64,000 bases of DNA, from the NCBI RefSeq assembly GCF_000497045.1, contig NW_015961959.1, positions 1,054,001-1,118,000 of the forward strand. The letters run 5' to 3'. Positions 28,657 through 38,270 of the stretch are shown in pieces. The translations under genes were made by a program, and so were the position numbers. The notes beneath the pieces were generated by a model. It had not been told where the DNA came from. It worked only from the letters and a program-made list of their open reading frames with translations, and made no database searches. The stretch's first letter is position 1. Each line of letters begins with the position of its first letter. Source of the DNA: Kalmanozyma brasiliensis GHG001. Its lineage: Eukaryota > Basidiomycota > Ustilaginomycetes > Ustilaginales.

Positions 28657-28990
28657 TCATTTCCCTCCGCCGCCCGCTTCGGCAGCCTTTGCGGCCTTTG
28701 CCTGTCGTCCCACGAACAGAAGTTTGGTCAGCGATGTGCCCCTACCGTCGTTTCGCATGGTCGTACGCTACTTACCGCCTGTTTAGCTCTCAGCGCCTCT
28801 GCATCGGCCTCCTTCCTGGCGGCGATGGACGTATTCGATTCGTTGCGCTTGCCCTTGTTGGCCTCGGCGAGCTTCTTCTGGTTCTTGGCACGTGCCAGGT
28901 CTCGCTGATTTCCGCCTGTTCACCACCATCATCGATGTCAGCATGCGCATCATCTATCAGCAGAGCCAGGGATGGGGACTTACGGGTCAT
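28657..28990 (-). CDS. SERF1: SERF/4F5 family small protein, three exons
   Basis: The exons are 28984-28990 (7 bases: ATG, ACC, C), 28776-28915 and 28657-28701. Donors are GTAAGT twice, acceptors GAACAG and CGACAG. The spliced product is 63 residues beginning MTRGNQRDLARAKNQKKLAE, the invariant start of SERF proteins, followed by NKGKRNESNTSIAARKEADA and an Ala/Lys/Gly tail. SERF proteins are small, charged and largely disordered; they bind RNA in the nucleolus and promote amyloid formation of client proteins. No other reading frame here gives this match, and all splice phases agree. Confidence 0.92.
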
Positions 28991-29392
28991 TCTTTGTGAT
29001 GCGCTAGTCTGGTAGGATGAGAGCGATGAAGACCAGAAGGAAAGCAAAGCTTGAATGCAAAGGTGCGGCCGACCCTCGACCCTGAATTTATGAGGCCCGA
29101 ATTCCGCTCGGATTTCCTTTGAGCTTTGATCTGGGCAGATTCCACATCCGTCCTGCTGCACAACTCAAATGCAGCTTGCCTCGATCCACCCGCCCGGCTT
29201 GTCACACGCTCATCCAGCTGGCCATCAATGAGCAAGCACGAAAGCGAAAGGTATCATTGAGCATCACATATACATAAGCGGTTCTACGGGTAGATGAAGC
29301 AGTACAAAAGCGAACCCGTCGGAGTCTAGCATCTAGAGTTGCGACGGAGCCAATTGTTCCGGGGGGTTACAATCTGAGTCCTGATCTTCTCT
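28991..29392. other. intergenic, promoter side of SERF
   Basis: There are 402 bases between the SERF ATG and the SDR stop, both minus strand. It is moderately AT-rich (for example GAATTTATGAGG near 29085) and has no gene. Confidence 0.35.
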
Positions 29393-30415
29393 CTAAAGGT
29401 GGCTCTGGGGCAGCTGTACACCGGTCTCCTTGACATGCTCCGCAACGTCCAGGTTGAGCTTCTCCTTGATGAACGAGTTGCAGAAGCTAAACAATTCTGC
29501 TCCGAGCTTTCCCTCTTTGTCCTGGGCGAGTTTGCTCTTGCCGCCGACCTTGGCGACGGGCACCAGATAAGCGCCGTTGAGATCGAGACGGTCGACTTCG
29601 GGCGAAGCGCAAGCGTAGAGTTGGGTCAACGCTCCGTCCTCCGGTGCGGTGAAGAAGCGAGAGGCCAACTTGTTGAACGAGCCGACGATCTTTCCGTACG
29701 ACTCGTCCATGCCTCGAATCAGACCGGTACGGACGACACCCGGGTGGATCGAGATGTTGACAATTCGAGCGTCGGATGGGACGAGGCGAGCAAGTTCGTT
29801 GGCAATCAGGACGTTGCCGAGTTTGCTCTTGCCGTAACGGTCGAAGGTCGCTTTGACCTCGGGCCAGTACTTCTTGTTGACCGCATCGAGATCTTTGAAA
29901 CTAGTATCGCCGGGCGACATGATGTGGCCCAGACTGGACACCTGCACGACACGGACGGAGGGAGAGTCCGGCTTGGCATACTCGGGCAGCTTGCTCGTGC
30001 TGATCAAAGTGGGAAGCAGGAGCATGGTGAACAGGTAGTGACCGACGACGTTGGTGCCCACCTGCAGCTCGAGGCCGTCCTTGGTGAACGTGTAGGGTGT
30101 GGCCATGACACCGGCGTTGTTGAGCAAAATGTCGAGTCGCTTTTCCCGGGAGATATAGTCTTCGGCCGCTTTGCGCACTGCAGCGAGCTCGGTCAGGTCG
30201 AGCTGCAGGAAGTGGATGTCGGCGTTAGGCACGGCTTGCTTGATCTTGGCGATCGCATCTTGCGCTTTCGACTCGGTTCGGGAAGCCATGTACACCTTGG
30301 CTCCCTTGCGAGCGAGCTCGAGGCACGAGACCTCGCCGAGACCGCTGTTACCACCAGTGACGATGGCAACGCGGCCAGTGAGGTCGGGAATGTCGGTGGA
30401 TTTGAACGACGGCAT
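29393..30415 (-). CDS. short-chain dehydrogenase/reductase, retinol-dehydrogenase-like
   Basis: The product is 340 residues. The NAD(P)-binding motif VAIVTGGNSGLGEVSC sits at residues ~17-32, then LDILLNNAGVMATP, the catalytic Ser of VVQVSSLGHIMS, the active-site Tyr and Lys in DRYGKSKLGNVLIANELA, and SIHPGVVRTGL. This is the classical SDR layout used for NADP-dependent oxidoreduction of alcohols, ketones or lipids. The nearest known group is the WWOX/retinol dehydrogenase-like SDRs of fungi; the substrate is not apparent. There is no membrane segment. Confidence 0.9.
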   Translation of the reverse strand: MPSFKSTDIPDLTGRVAIVTGGNSGLGEVSCLELARKGAKVYMASRTESKAQDAIAKIKQAVPNADIHFLQLDLTELAAVRKAAEDYISREKRLDILLNNAGVMATPYTFTKDGLELQVGTNVVGHYLFTMLLLPTLISTSKLPEYAKPDSPSVRVVQVSSLGHIMSPGDTSFKDLDAVNKKYWPEVKATFDRYGKSKLGNVLIANELARLVPSDARIVNISIHPGVVRTGLIRGMDESYGKIVGSFNKLASRFFTAPEDGALTQLYACASPEVDRLDLNGAYLVPVAKVGGKSKLAQDKEGKLGAELFSFCNSFIKEKLNLDVAEHVKETGVQLPQSHL

Positions 30416-30885
30416 GATGCTGGCTGCGATGAATTCTAGCTTGAGCAGGGATCACGGATCCGGAGAGATGATGGGGCAAGAAGGGAGGATGCGAGTCTTG
30501 CGCTTACGTCGGGGAAGTCCGCAGACAGAAGCTGAGTGCCCACGGTCAAATTCTCACGCTCACGCTCAAATAGGCCCATAAGCGAACGAAGAGGAGGTCG
30601 AAGCGTCAACGTTGCACGAAGCTGCAGCCGTTGAAAGTGGAGCGCTCGGCGGAAACCTACCAGTAGCCCTTTTCACGTTCGGGGCGAGACTTGAAATATC
30701 CGCGGAGGAAAATAAGGCCCAGAAAAAGAATCTCAAATGTGGTAACCACCACCATCACAGTCAGGGAGAGAAGAGATGTGTTCTGATTCTAGGTCTAGGC
30801 GAGCATGACATTTCGAGACTACGAGATTACAAAGCAGATCGAGCATCGAGTCCAAAACGATCAAAGGTAACATCGACGACTGCAA
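30416..30885. other. intergenic between the SDR and carboxypeptidase Y genes
   Basis: The 470-base spacer is the upstream side of the SDR gene and the 3' side of the carboxypeptidase. It includes an AT-rich patch near 30710-30740. No gene or firm TATA box seen. Confidence 0.35.
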
Positions 30886-32655
30886 TCAAGCAATGGGCTT
30901 GTTGGCCAACCAGCGGTTGATCATATCCGAAGCCGCCTCGGGCTGGTCGTACGGCACCATGTGGCCAGCCTCGGCGACGCGAACAAACGTCACAGCACCC
31001 GCGCCCTTGCCTCCCTGACGAACCTCACCGGCCTTCTTGCCGTTGACGGTCCAGGTCTTGGCGGTGCCGTTGTTGAAGTCGTCGAGGTAGCTCGTCTCGA
31101 GGTTCTGCATCCATTCGAGGTTGCCCATGTAGTTGCACATGAAGTCGGCCTCACCGGCGTAGATGAGCACGCGGATGTTGTCCTCGATCAGCTCGGGCAG
31201 CAGCGCAGCCGAGTCGTGCATCGAGTCGCCCTGCAGCAGGAAGGCCTGGTTGATGTTCATGTTGCACGACTGGAACGTCACCGACTCGGGCACACCCAGG
31301 TTCTTCTTGATGCTGGGCGTGTTGAGCAGCGTCTCGATGTACTCCATGTCCTTGTAGCACAGCGGACCGTCACGCTCGCGGTCGCAGTCCTTGCGCACAT
31401 CGTACAGGTTCTTGCCCGTCTCCTGAGCGGGGCCGTACAGACGGCTCCAGCAGTACAGCGCGGCGGGAGTGCAGGTGAAACGCGAGTTGTACTTTTGGCA
31501 CGAGTCGATGAGCGACTTGCATGTGGCCGCCTGCTGCTCGAGGGTCTTGCATGTAGAGCTCTCGGGCTCGAAGAGGGCGTACTTGTTGTCAGCACCGCAA
31601 GCGTACTCGGGGACCGAGGGGAACTGGTACTGAGGCGAGCTAAGGCCATTGCCGATCATGACCGTGTCGAGGTTGATGTGCTTGGGTGCGAGCTCAGGGT
31701 TGCTGTATCGCGAGACGGCAAGGGCCTGGTTCTTCTTGTAGATGGTCGAGGCAATGTTGGGCAGGTAGGTGCCGGCGTACGATTCTCCCGAGGCGGTGAA
31801 GGGCAGCTTGGAGTACTGGGGGAACTTGGTGAAGAAGAGCTGGAGGAAGGCGTAGACATCCTCAGCCGCAGCGGGCGAGTTGTTGACCTGATCGTTGTCT
31901 GAGTACGAGTAGCCGACATCGACGGGCTGGTCGAGGAAGAGCAGGTTGGCCTTGTTGTTCCACGAGTGAGGGTTGTTCTTGACCGAGCGGCCCTCGTCGG
32001 TGACACGGCAAGGGCCGAGCTCGAAGAGGAGACCGGTCGACGAGGAGCAACCGGGACCGCCGTTGAGCCAGAGCACGACAGGGTCGTCCTTGGGGTTGCT
32101 GCGGGACTCGAAGAAGATGAACCACAGGTGCTTGGAGTCGGAAATGTCGAGGTATCCGCTGTGCTGGACGACATCCTTGTCACAGAACGACTCAGACTGC
32201 TTGTTAAGGCGGAGCGAGTACTCGGGGAAGGCAGGGTGGGTGAGACGGTCGAACTCGAGACCGTCAACGATGACCTTGCCAGTGTGAATCCAGTCCTTGA
32301 CGCCCTGCTTGGTGCCAGCGACGGCCTCCTGGACCTTGTGCTCGATGCGCTCGATCTCGTGTTCGGCCCAGGTGAGAACATCCTCGGCCTGCTTCATGGT
32401 CTTGGACAAGACATCCGCAACAGCCTCCTTGGCGGGGGCGACATCACCGGAGAAGGGGCCCATGTTGAGGCTGGAGAAGTCGGGTCGACCCAGAGAAGGG
32501 ACGAGCTTGGAGACATCGCTGTCTTCGGACCAGACGAGGTTGCCGGCCTGGTCGTAGTGGATCTGCTCGAGAGGAGCCGGCAGCTTGGCGGCGTTTGCAA
32601 GCGCCGCAGCGCAGACAAACGCGGCCGAAGCGGTGGAGAGCCACGAGGATCGCAT
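30886..32655 (-). CDS. serine carboxypeptidase Y-like, vacuolar (S10)
   Basis: The product is 589 residues: a signal peptide (SSWLSTASAAFVCAAALANA), a propeptide of ~130 residues with helices around HEIERIEHKVQEAV, then the mature enzyme starting near DRLTHPAFPEYSLRL. Catalytic marks are LWLNGGPGCSSSTGLLFELGPC, TASGESYAGTYLPN with Ser292, YAGEADFMCNYMGNLEW with the Asp, and AEAGHMVPYDQPEA with the His. These are the hallmarks of carboxypeptidase Y, which trims C-terminal residues in the vacuole. The length and propeptide fit CPY better than secreted S10 enzymes. Confidence 0.95.
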   Translation of the reverse strand: MRSSWLSTASAAFVCAAALANAAKLPAPLEQIHYDQAGNLVWSEDSDVSKLVPSLGRPDFSSLNMGPFSGDVAPAKEAVADVLSKTMKQAEDVLTWAEHEIERIEHKVQEAVAGTKQGVKDWIHTGKVIVDGLEFDRLTHPAFPEYSLRLNKQSESFCDKDVVQHSGYLDISDSKHLWFIFFESRSNPKDDPVVLWLNGGPGCSSSTGLLFELGPCRVTDEGRSVKNNPHSWNNKANLLFLDQPVDVGYSYSDNDQVNNSPAAAEDVYAFLQLFFTKFPQYSKLPFTASGESYAGTYLPNIASTIYKKNQALAVSRYSNPELAPKHINLDTVMIGNGLSSPQYQFPSVPEYACGADNKYALFEPESSTCKTLEQQAATCKSLIDSCQKYNSRFTCTPAALYCWSRLYGPAQETGKNLYDVRKDCDRERDGPLCYKDMEYIETLLNTPSIKKNLGVPESVTFQSCNMNINQAFLLQGDSMHDSAALLPELIEDNIRVLIYAGEADFMCNYMGNLEWMQNLETSYLDDFNNGTAKTWTVNGKKAGEVRQGGKGAGAVTFVRVAEAGHMVPYDQPEAASDMINRWLANKPIA

Positions 32656-33354
32656 TATGTGCTTCTAGTATTCGAGAGCGAGTGTATGGATGGTGGTGCG
32701 TGTCTATCTGTATGTGTCGTCGGTCGAGATGAGGATAGAGACACGAGATGGTGGTGATGGTGGAAAGGTGCACGACAAAGAGGGCTAAGGTGCAAAAGGG
32801 GCTGGGGTCGAGCGTCGATCTGTGCGAGTCTGAGTCTGAGTCTTTGTGGCTCAGGGCCCTGAACAGCTGCCTAAGCGAGCGATCAAGCAAGCAAATTGGG
32901 GTTCAAAGCTGAGTTGACCGCCGCGCCAGACGGTCACTCGTTCGTTTTGGCGCGCCTGAAGCGGCAGTCACAGGGACTGGGCCGCTATCTCTCTGCCCCT
33001 CTGCACCAAAAATCCATCCAATTTCGACTTTAATCTTGCTGCAGACTCAATCCGGAGGGCACAGGAGTGCGGTCATCAGGCAGATAACTCAGCTCGAAAA
33101 GAATAAATAAATTAAGATTTTCTTTTGGTCGACCTTTCCGGTCAGGAGGCCGGGCTTTGGGAGGCTGACTGTGGAGGCTGCGGAGCGTTCTGATCCGTGC
33201 TCGGCTGCTGCTTTGGTCTTGCTTCACTCAAGACTGCCGTCTGCAGAGCCCAAAAAGTGGCGTAGCACGGTCCAGCTTCTGACAGCTGACAGTGCATCCC
33301 GAAGGCTGTGTCGTTAGTGTCGCGGGAGAGGAGGCTTGCAGCTGTCAATCGAAC
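32656..33354. promoter_or_regulatory. divergent promoter between carboxypeptidase Y and the small secreted-protein gene
   Basis: The 699-base spacer contains an AT-rich block with overlapping AATAAATAAATTAA sequence around 33102-33117 and a CT/GT-repeat-like leader next to the carboxypeptidase ATG. No gene seen. Confidence 0.35.
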
Positions 33355-33794
33355 ATGGCTGAGTTAGGCTTCGGCTTCAACAGCAAGCCGACGGCCTGGA
33401 AAGACACCATGACAACCTCGCTCAAAGCTAATGTGCTTGTCGTGTTGCTCGTCCTGGCTTCCTTTCTAGCCACCACATCTGCCGACCACACCAGGCGCCA
33501 TATTAACAACATGGTGCACATTCTGAAGAATCCAGACGGCACCGTCAACTTCGACGCCGTCAAGAAAGAGACCGATCTCCTGAAAGGGTGAGTTGTCGAC
33601 AGCGCAGAGAGATGAGAGCGAAGTCGTTGCTCACCATAGTATTGCTCATTTGACTCGACAGAAAGTACGCTCAGAACGCGGAGAACATCAAGAAGAACGC
33701 AGAACGCGAAGAGCAGCAGAAGCAGGACTCGTCGGCTCCACAAACTTCAAGTCACGGCGACATTGTGCCTCCCAAGGCAGAGGGGCCAAAGTAG
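33355..33794 (+). CDS. small secreted-protein candidate, two exons
   Basis: The exons are 33355-33587 and 33662-33794, with donor GTGAGT and acceptor TCGACAG, giving 121 residues. The in-frame ATG at 33409 starts a textbook signal peptide (MTTSLKANVLVVLLVLASFL, then ATTSA), leaving a mature part of about 80 residues; from ATG 33355 eighteen residues precede it and the helix might serve as an anchor instead. The mature part (HINNMVHILKNPDGTVNFDA, then KYAQNAENIKKNAEREEQQK and a Pro/Ser tail) is charged, helical and cysteine-free. I recognise no family. It could be a secreted effector-like protein or a small single-span ER protein. Confidence 0.7.
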
Positions 33795-33909
33795 CCGTCG
33801 CTGATCATATGGGTCAGAGCCATTTTCTACACACCAGCAATCTCATACCCGATACAACATCTGCATGTGACAACGGCTTCGAATTGATAGCATGATGGGA
33901 CTAACACAC

Positions 33910-34977
33910 TTAGTGCGAGACGTTGATGACCACCTTTCCAACGTGGGCCTGACTCCACTGGTACGCGTACGCCTCCTCGGCTTTCTCGAAGGGGAAAACC
34001 TTGTCCACCAGCGGCTTAATCTGGTGGTCCTCGATGATCTGGTTCATGTGCTCAAACTGCTCCCTCGAGCCGACGAGGATACCCTTGAAGTAAGCGCCCG
34101 TCAGCAGCGCGTGGTAAGCCACATTGGGGGGCTCGCCCTGAGCCACAAATCCAATGGTCGAGATGACGCCTCCGCGCTTGATCGAGTTGAACGACTTCTC
34201 CAGCGTACCGGGTCCACCAACCTCGACGACGTGGTCGACACCGGCGCCGTTGGTCACCTCGAGCGCCACCTTGTCCCAGTCCGGGTTGGTCTTGTAGTTG
34301 ACCGTCGTGACAAGGTGCTGCAGGTGCTGAGGGATGAGGGAGAGAGCCTTCTTGAGTTTGTCGTCGGACGAGGAGGTGATGATGGTCTTGGCGCCAGCGG
34401 CGGAGGCGAGCTGCAGCGCGAACACACTGACACCACCGGTGCCCTGGGCGACAATGGTGTCACCCGCACGCAGCTGCTCGGTGGGGATGCCATAGAGCGC
34501 ATTGTAAGCCGTCAGAGCAGCGCAAGGGAGCGTGGCCGCCTCTTCAAACGAGAGGTGCGAAGGGATGCGAACAATGCCGGTGTCGGGCAGAGCAACGTAC
34601 TGAGCGAGCATGCCGTCAACGCTGCCACCGAGCGCAGTCTTGATCTCGTCCTTGTCGGGCGTCGAGCCTTTCTGGTGAGCCTGCGTGAAGATGCCTGCGA
34701 CACGGTCGCCTTGCTTCCACTTGGTCACCTTGTTGCCCACAGAGACGATTTCACCAGCGCCGTCCGAGGCCGGGATGAGTTCCTCCTGCTTGAGGTGAAG
34801 CGGATAGCCATTCTGAGCGATGATCAGGTCACGGAAGTTGAGCGAGACGGCGTGAACCTTGATGAGCACCTCGTTGGCTTCTGGCCTGGGGACGGGACCT
34901 TCCTTGAGCTTCAGGGATGAGAAGCCCTTGCGAGCGGAAGGCTCGGGAAGAGTGTAAAACTTGTGTGTGCCGCTCAT
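33910..34977 (-). CDS. zinc-independent MDR reductase (quinone oxidoreductase/alcohol dehydrogenase-like)
   Basis: The product is 355 residues of the medium-chain dehydrogenase/reductase family. The N-terminal GroES-like domain has VSLNFRDLIIAQNGYP where zinc enzymes carry a catalytic Cys, so the catalytic zinc is probably absent. The core LPCAALTAYNALYG and the Rossmann loop VAQGTGGVSVFALQLASAAG bind NADP(H). It would reduce enones, quinones or similar compounds in the cytosol. A TATAAGA box lies at 35042-35036 on the minus strand, about 60 bases before the ATG. The stop lies 115 bases from that of the secreted-protein gene, which runs toward it. Confidence 0.9.
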   Translation of the reverse strand: MSGTHKFYTLPEPSARKGFSSLKLKEGPVPRPEANEVLIKVHAVSLNFRDLIIAQNGYPLHLKQEELIPASDGAGEIVSVGNKVTKWKQGDRVAGIFTQAHQKGSTPDKDEIKTALGGSVDGMLAQYVALPDTGIVRIPSHLSFEEAATLPCAALTAYNALYGIPTEQLRAGDTIVAQGTGGVSVFALQLASAAGAKTIITSSSDDKLKKALSLIPQHLQHLVTTVNYKTNPDWDKVALEVTNGAGVDHVVEVGGPGTLEKSFNSIKRGGVISTIGFVAQGEPPNVAYHALLTGAYFKGILVGSREQFEHMNQIIEDHQIKPLVDKVFPFEKAEEAYAYQWSQAHVGKVVINVSH

Positions 34978-35584
34978 GTTGATGTTGATGGGGCTGATGA
35001 TGGTCGGACGGAGAAAGGATGGAAGCTCGCCTAAGTCTTATACAGATCGACCTCGTAAGCTCTCGGTGGCACTCGTGCGGCGACTCTCGACCCGCCGCAG
35101 TGGAAACTCTAAGCACCGACTCATCCCTGACTCACGCCGCTGCTCCTACGTACCATTCTCGAGCAGCACGGGCCGCAGGACCAGTCAGCATCGACGCGCT
35201 GCTGTTGAGAACTTCCTTATTTCCGCGCTTTCGCCTGCGCATTTTGCAAACGAAGATCTGCGAGTGGTACAGGCGGTCTCGTCATTCACAAACTTTCTTC
35301 CACCAGAGCTCTGCATTGCCGAGACTTGACCTCACCGGTGCACGGGCGTAGGAATTTCCAGACCGGCCGTCCAAGGTTACGAGATCTCACATTTCAAGCC
35401 AAGAAATGGGGCAAGCAAAGCTGCGAATCACGTCAACGGAAGGCGATAAGCATCAAGGCTCAGACCGGACCGTGCGGAGTGGAGGCGAGAAGCTAAAAGT
35501 TGTCCACCATCTGCGGCGCAGCTCATACCTTGCCCATTCACCAACTCCATTGGACTCGGATCGCAGTACGAGCAATTCGCAACC
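34978..35584. promoter_or_regulatory. divergent promoter between MDR reductase and DsbA-like gene
   Basis: The 607-base spacer has a minus-strand TATAAGA box (35042-35036) for the reductase. No clear TATA box serves the plus-strand gene. No gene seen. Confidence 0.45.
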
Positions 35585-36283
35585 ATGGCGCTACCACCTT
35601 CACTGCAAGCTCTCTCGATCGGGTCGCTCACGGCGCCGAACACGCTCGAATTGTTCCTTGACTACCTCTGTCCCTTCAGCGCCAAACAGCTCAAGGGGGT
35701 CGACGAGCACCTGCTTCCGTTGGTCATCGGCGACTCGGCTCAGTACAAGGACAAGGTCCGAATTGTCATCCGACCGTACCCGCAGCCTTGGCATTCGTCG
35801 TCCACGCTGCTACACGAGTCAGCGTTGGCGGTGGCCAAGATCGCGCTGACGGACCCGACGGTCACGGCCATCCCCGACCGCAACGCCTTCTGGCTCTACT
35901 CGTTGGAGCTGATGAAGGACCAGGAACGATTCTTTGATGGGCCAGCGAGGGGCAAGGCTCCCGACCAGATTCGTGGCGAACTAGCGACATTGGCGATCGA
36001 GACCGTTGGAGAGGGCCCCAAAAAACGCAAACAGGAGGCCGTGCACAGGGATCTGCAGGGAACACCACTGGGCCAGTCGGTCAAAAACCTGATCAGGGTC
36101 GAGAAGGAGGGCAACGGTGGCAGTGCCGTAGTGCCCGAACTGAAGTATTGCGTCAAGCTGGGAAGGCAGAATGGCATTCACGTCACTCCGACGTGTCTGT
36201 GGAACGGACTTGTGGAGGGTAGCATCTCGTCCTCGTTTGGTCAGGGGGAGTGGAAGGAGTTCCTCGATAAGCAGCTCGAGTGA
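35585..36283 (+). CDS. DsbA/GST-kappa-like thioredoxin-fold protein
   Basis: The product is 232 residues. ELFLDYLCPFSAKQLKGVDE places a C-P-F-S motif at the first helix, the position of CXXC in DsbA-type thioredoxins; the second Cys is replaced by Ser, so a dithiol oxidase role is unlikely and monothiol or glutathione-linked chemistry more likely. A helical insert with Lys/Arg-rich stretch (EGPKKRKQEAVHRD) follows, and then the cis-Pro loop IHVTPTCLWNG and the final strand/helix. No signal peptide. Function not established. Confidence 0.8.
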   Translation: MALPPSLQALSIGSLTAPNTLELFLDYLCPFSAKQLKGVDEHLLPLVIGDSAQYKDKVRIVIRPYPQPWHSSSTLLHESALAVAKIALTDPTVTAIPDRNAFWLYSLELMKDQERFFDGPARGKAPDQIRGELATLAIETVGEGPKKRKQEAVHRDLQGTPLGQSVKNLIRVEKEGNGGSAVVPELKYCVKLGRQNGIHVTPTCLWNGLVEGSISSSFGQGEWKEFLDKQLE

Positions 36284-36473
36284 GCTATTGAAGCGATGTC
36301 TCAATAGCAATCATCAATCGATCCTTCGAACCATGTGCATCTACTCTTTGCGTAGGTCTTCGGAAGTGTGTGTGAATTGTTCGACCTATTGATTGTTATC
36401 TACGATGAGCGTAAGCTATAAGTTAGTGAGTGTATGGGCTTGTGAGTCTCCGAAGCCTTCTACCCTTGATGGT

Positions 36474-38270
36474 CTAGCGACGAGCGGGAGCAGCAGCCGG
36501 GGCGGCAGGTTTCTTGCCGGGCAGGTCCTTCTCCTCGATGAAGAAGAGAGCAACGAAAGCCAGCAGACCAGCACCGGCGATGGCGATGAAGACAGTGTGC
36601 ATCGACTGCTCGTACGCGCCGATAGCAGCCAGGCGCAGAGGCTTGCTGAGCTCCTTGATGGTGCTGACATCCTGACGAATGGCCTGGATGAGCTTGTGCG
36701 GGATGTCGGTCTTTTCGAGGTTCTTCTGCAGGCTGTTCTGCAGGATAGCGCTGGACAGCGAGATACCGAGGACGGAGCCCGTGGCGCGGAAGAGGTAGGT
36801 GACACCCGTAGCGGCAGCCATGTCCTTGGGGTCGACGGAAGCGATCAGAGCAACCAAGGTGATGGTCAGGATGGAACCGTAAGCGGCACCACCCCAAGGC
36901 ATGGTAGCCCAGTAGAAGAACTCGCTCGTGCCGCGGTGCCAGAAGCACATCATGAGCGGACCCAGGAAGCCGAAGAATCCGCCGAGGAGCAGCATCTTGC
37001 GGTACCTGCCCGTGCGAGCCATCATGAGACCACTACCAAGACTGCAGGACGATGCAATAATGGCATTGGGGATGAGGTGGAGACCGGCGTACGACTTGGC
37101 GGTCTGCTCGACATTCTCAAAGTAGTTGGGCACGTTGAAAATGATACCGAACTGAGACATGGTGATGAACCAGCAGGCGAGAGCGACAAAGCCAGGCGTG
37201 CGGTTGAAGAGCACCGACATGGGCATCAGCGGCTCGCGAGCGACGTAGCGCTCGATCAGCACAAAGACAACCAGCACGGCGAAACCACCGATAAGAGAGC
37301 CGAGCACGAGCGAGTCGGACCACTCGCGCTCGTTGCCGCCCAGGCTGAGACCGACAAGGATGAGCGTGACCGAGGTGACGAGCGAGAGCGAGCCCAGAGC
37401 GTCGATGCGCTTGATCTTCTCGATCATGCTACCAGGTCCAGCGGGGATGTCGATCTTCCACGAGACGACAACAAAGTGGACGACGCAGAGGGGCACCTGG
37501 ATCAGGAAGGCCCATCGCCAGCCGAGACCGCCGTCAGCAAGGGCACCGCCGAGGGGACCACCCATAGCAGCACCGGTAGCGTAAACAAGGTTTCCGAGAC
37601 CCTGCCAGGTTCCTCGAGCCTTGAGGCTGACAAGGTCGCTCGTGACCAGGGTAGCCATGGTGGTCAATCCACCACCACCGATACCGGCGATGGCACGAGC
37701 GGCGCAAAGCTGCCAGAAGGTCTGGCTGAGACCGCAGAGGAGCGAACCGATGAGGAAGATGGCCGAGGCGAAGAGGGTAGCGGGCTTGCGGCCGAAGATG
37801 TCGGAAGCTCGGCCGTAGAGAGGCTGGAAGGCGGTCTGGGTGAGCAGGTAGCTGGTACCCAGCCAGCCGACCTCCTTACTGACGCGGAACTCAGAGCCGA
37901 CAGCAGACAGAATTGTGGCTACGATGGTGCCATCAAGGGCGGCCAGAAAAGATCCGATCCACATGGCGCCCATGATGACCCAGATGTCGGCACGAAGAGC
38001 GGGCTCTTCGGGCTCCTCCGCGATAGCAGGGATGCCGGCGACGGAGAAGTGGCTCTGGTCGAGGGGCACGAACGCCGACGAGTTGGGGTCGACGCCGTGA
38101 GCAGCACCCTGGATGGCGCTGAAGGCCGACTCCTGTGCGATGGCATCTTCTTCCTCGGCGGTGAGGTCAGGACGACCGATGCTGGCAGCAAAGCTGGGAC
38201 GGTGTCGCGAGACAGAGCCGGACCTCTGCTGGCCCAGCAGCGGGGTACGCTCGGATTGCGTGGGTGCCAT
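36474..38270 (-). CDS. MFS transporter of DHA2 type, vacuolar basic amino acid permease-like (VBA)
   Basis: The product is 598 residues with about fourteen membrane helices. After a polar leader comes the first-helix motif GSFLAALDGTIVATILSAVG, then EVGWLGTSYLLTQTAFQPLYG and the MFS loop GRASDIFGRKPATL. These, and AIAGIGGGGLTTMATLVTSD, match fungal Vba1-3 and related DHA2 drug/amino-acid exporters. The N-terminus has ERTPLL, an acidic dileucine signal of the kind read by AP-3 for vacuolar sorting, which supports a vacuolar location. The substrate (basic amino acids or drugs) is inferred from family only. Confidence 0.9.
   Translation of the reverse strand: MAPTQSERTPLLGQQRSGSVSRHRPSFAASIGRPDLTAEEEDAIAQESAFSAIQGAAHGVDPNSSAFVPLDQSHFSVAGIPAIAEEPEEPALRADIWVIMGAMWIGSFLAALDGTIVATILSAVGSEFRVSKEVGWLGTSYLLTQTAFQPLYGRASDIFGRKPATLFASAIFLIGSLLCGLSQTFWQLCAARAIAGIGGGGLTTMATLVTSDLVSLKARGTWQGLGNLVYATGAAMGGPLGGALADGGLGWRWAFLIQVPLCVVHFVVVSWKIDIPAGPGSMIEKIKRIDALGSLSLVTSVTLILVGLSLGGNEREWSDSLVLGSLIGGFAVLVVFVLIERYVAREPLMPMSVLFNRTPGFVALACWFITMSQFGIIFNVPNYFENVEQTAKSYAGLHLIPNAIIASSCSLGSGLMMARTGRYRKMLLLGGFFGFLGPLMMCFWHRGTSEFFYWATMPWGGAAYGSILTITLVALIASVDPKDMAAATGVTYLFRATGSVLGISLSSAILQNSLQKNLEKTDIPHKLIQAIRQDVSTIKELSKPLRLAAIGAYEQSMHTVFIAIAGAGLLAFVALFFIEEKDLPGKKPAAPAAAPARR

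Noticed and set aside
29399..30439. 346-codon plus-strand frame opposite the SDR gene
   Set aside because: Antisense shadow; the SDR frame has a complete nucleotide-binding and catalytic motif set.
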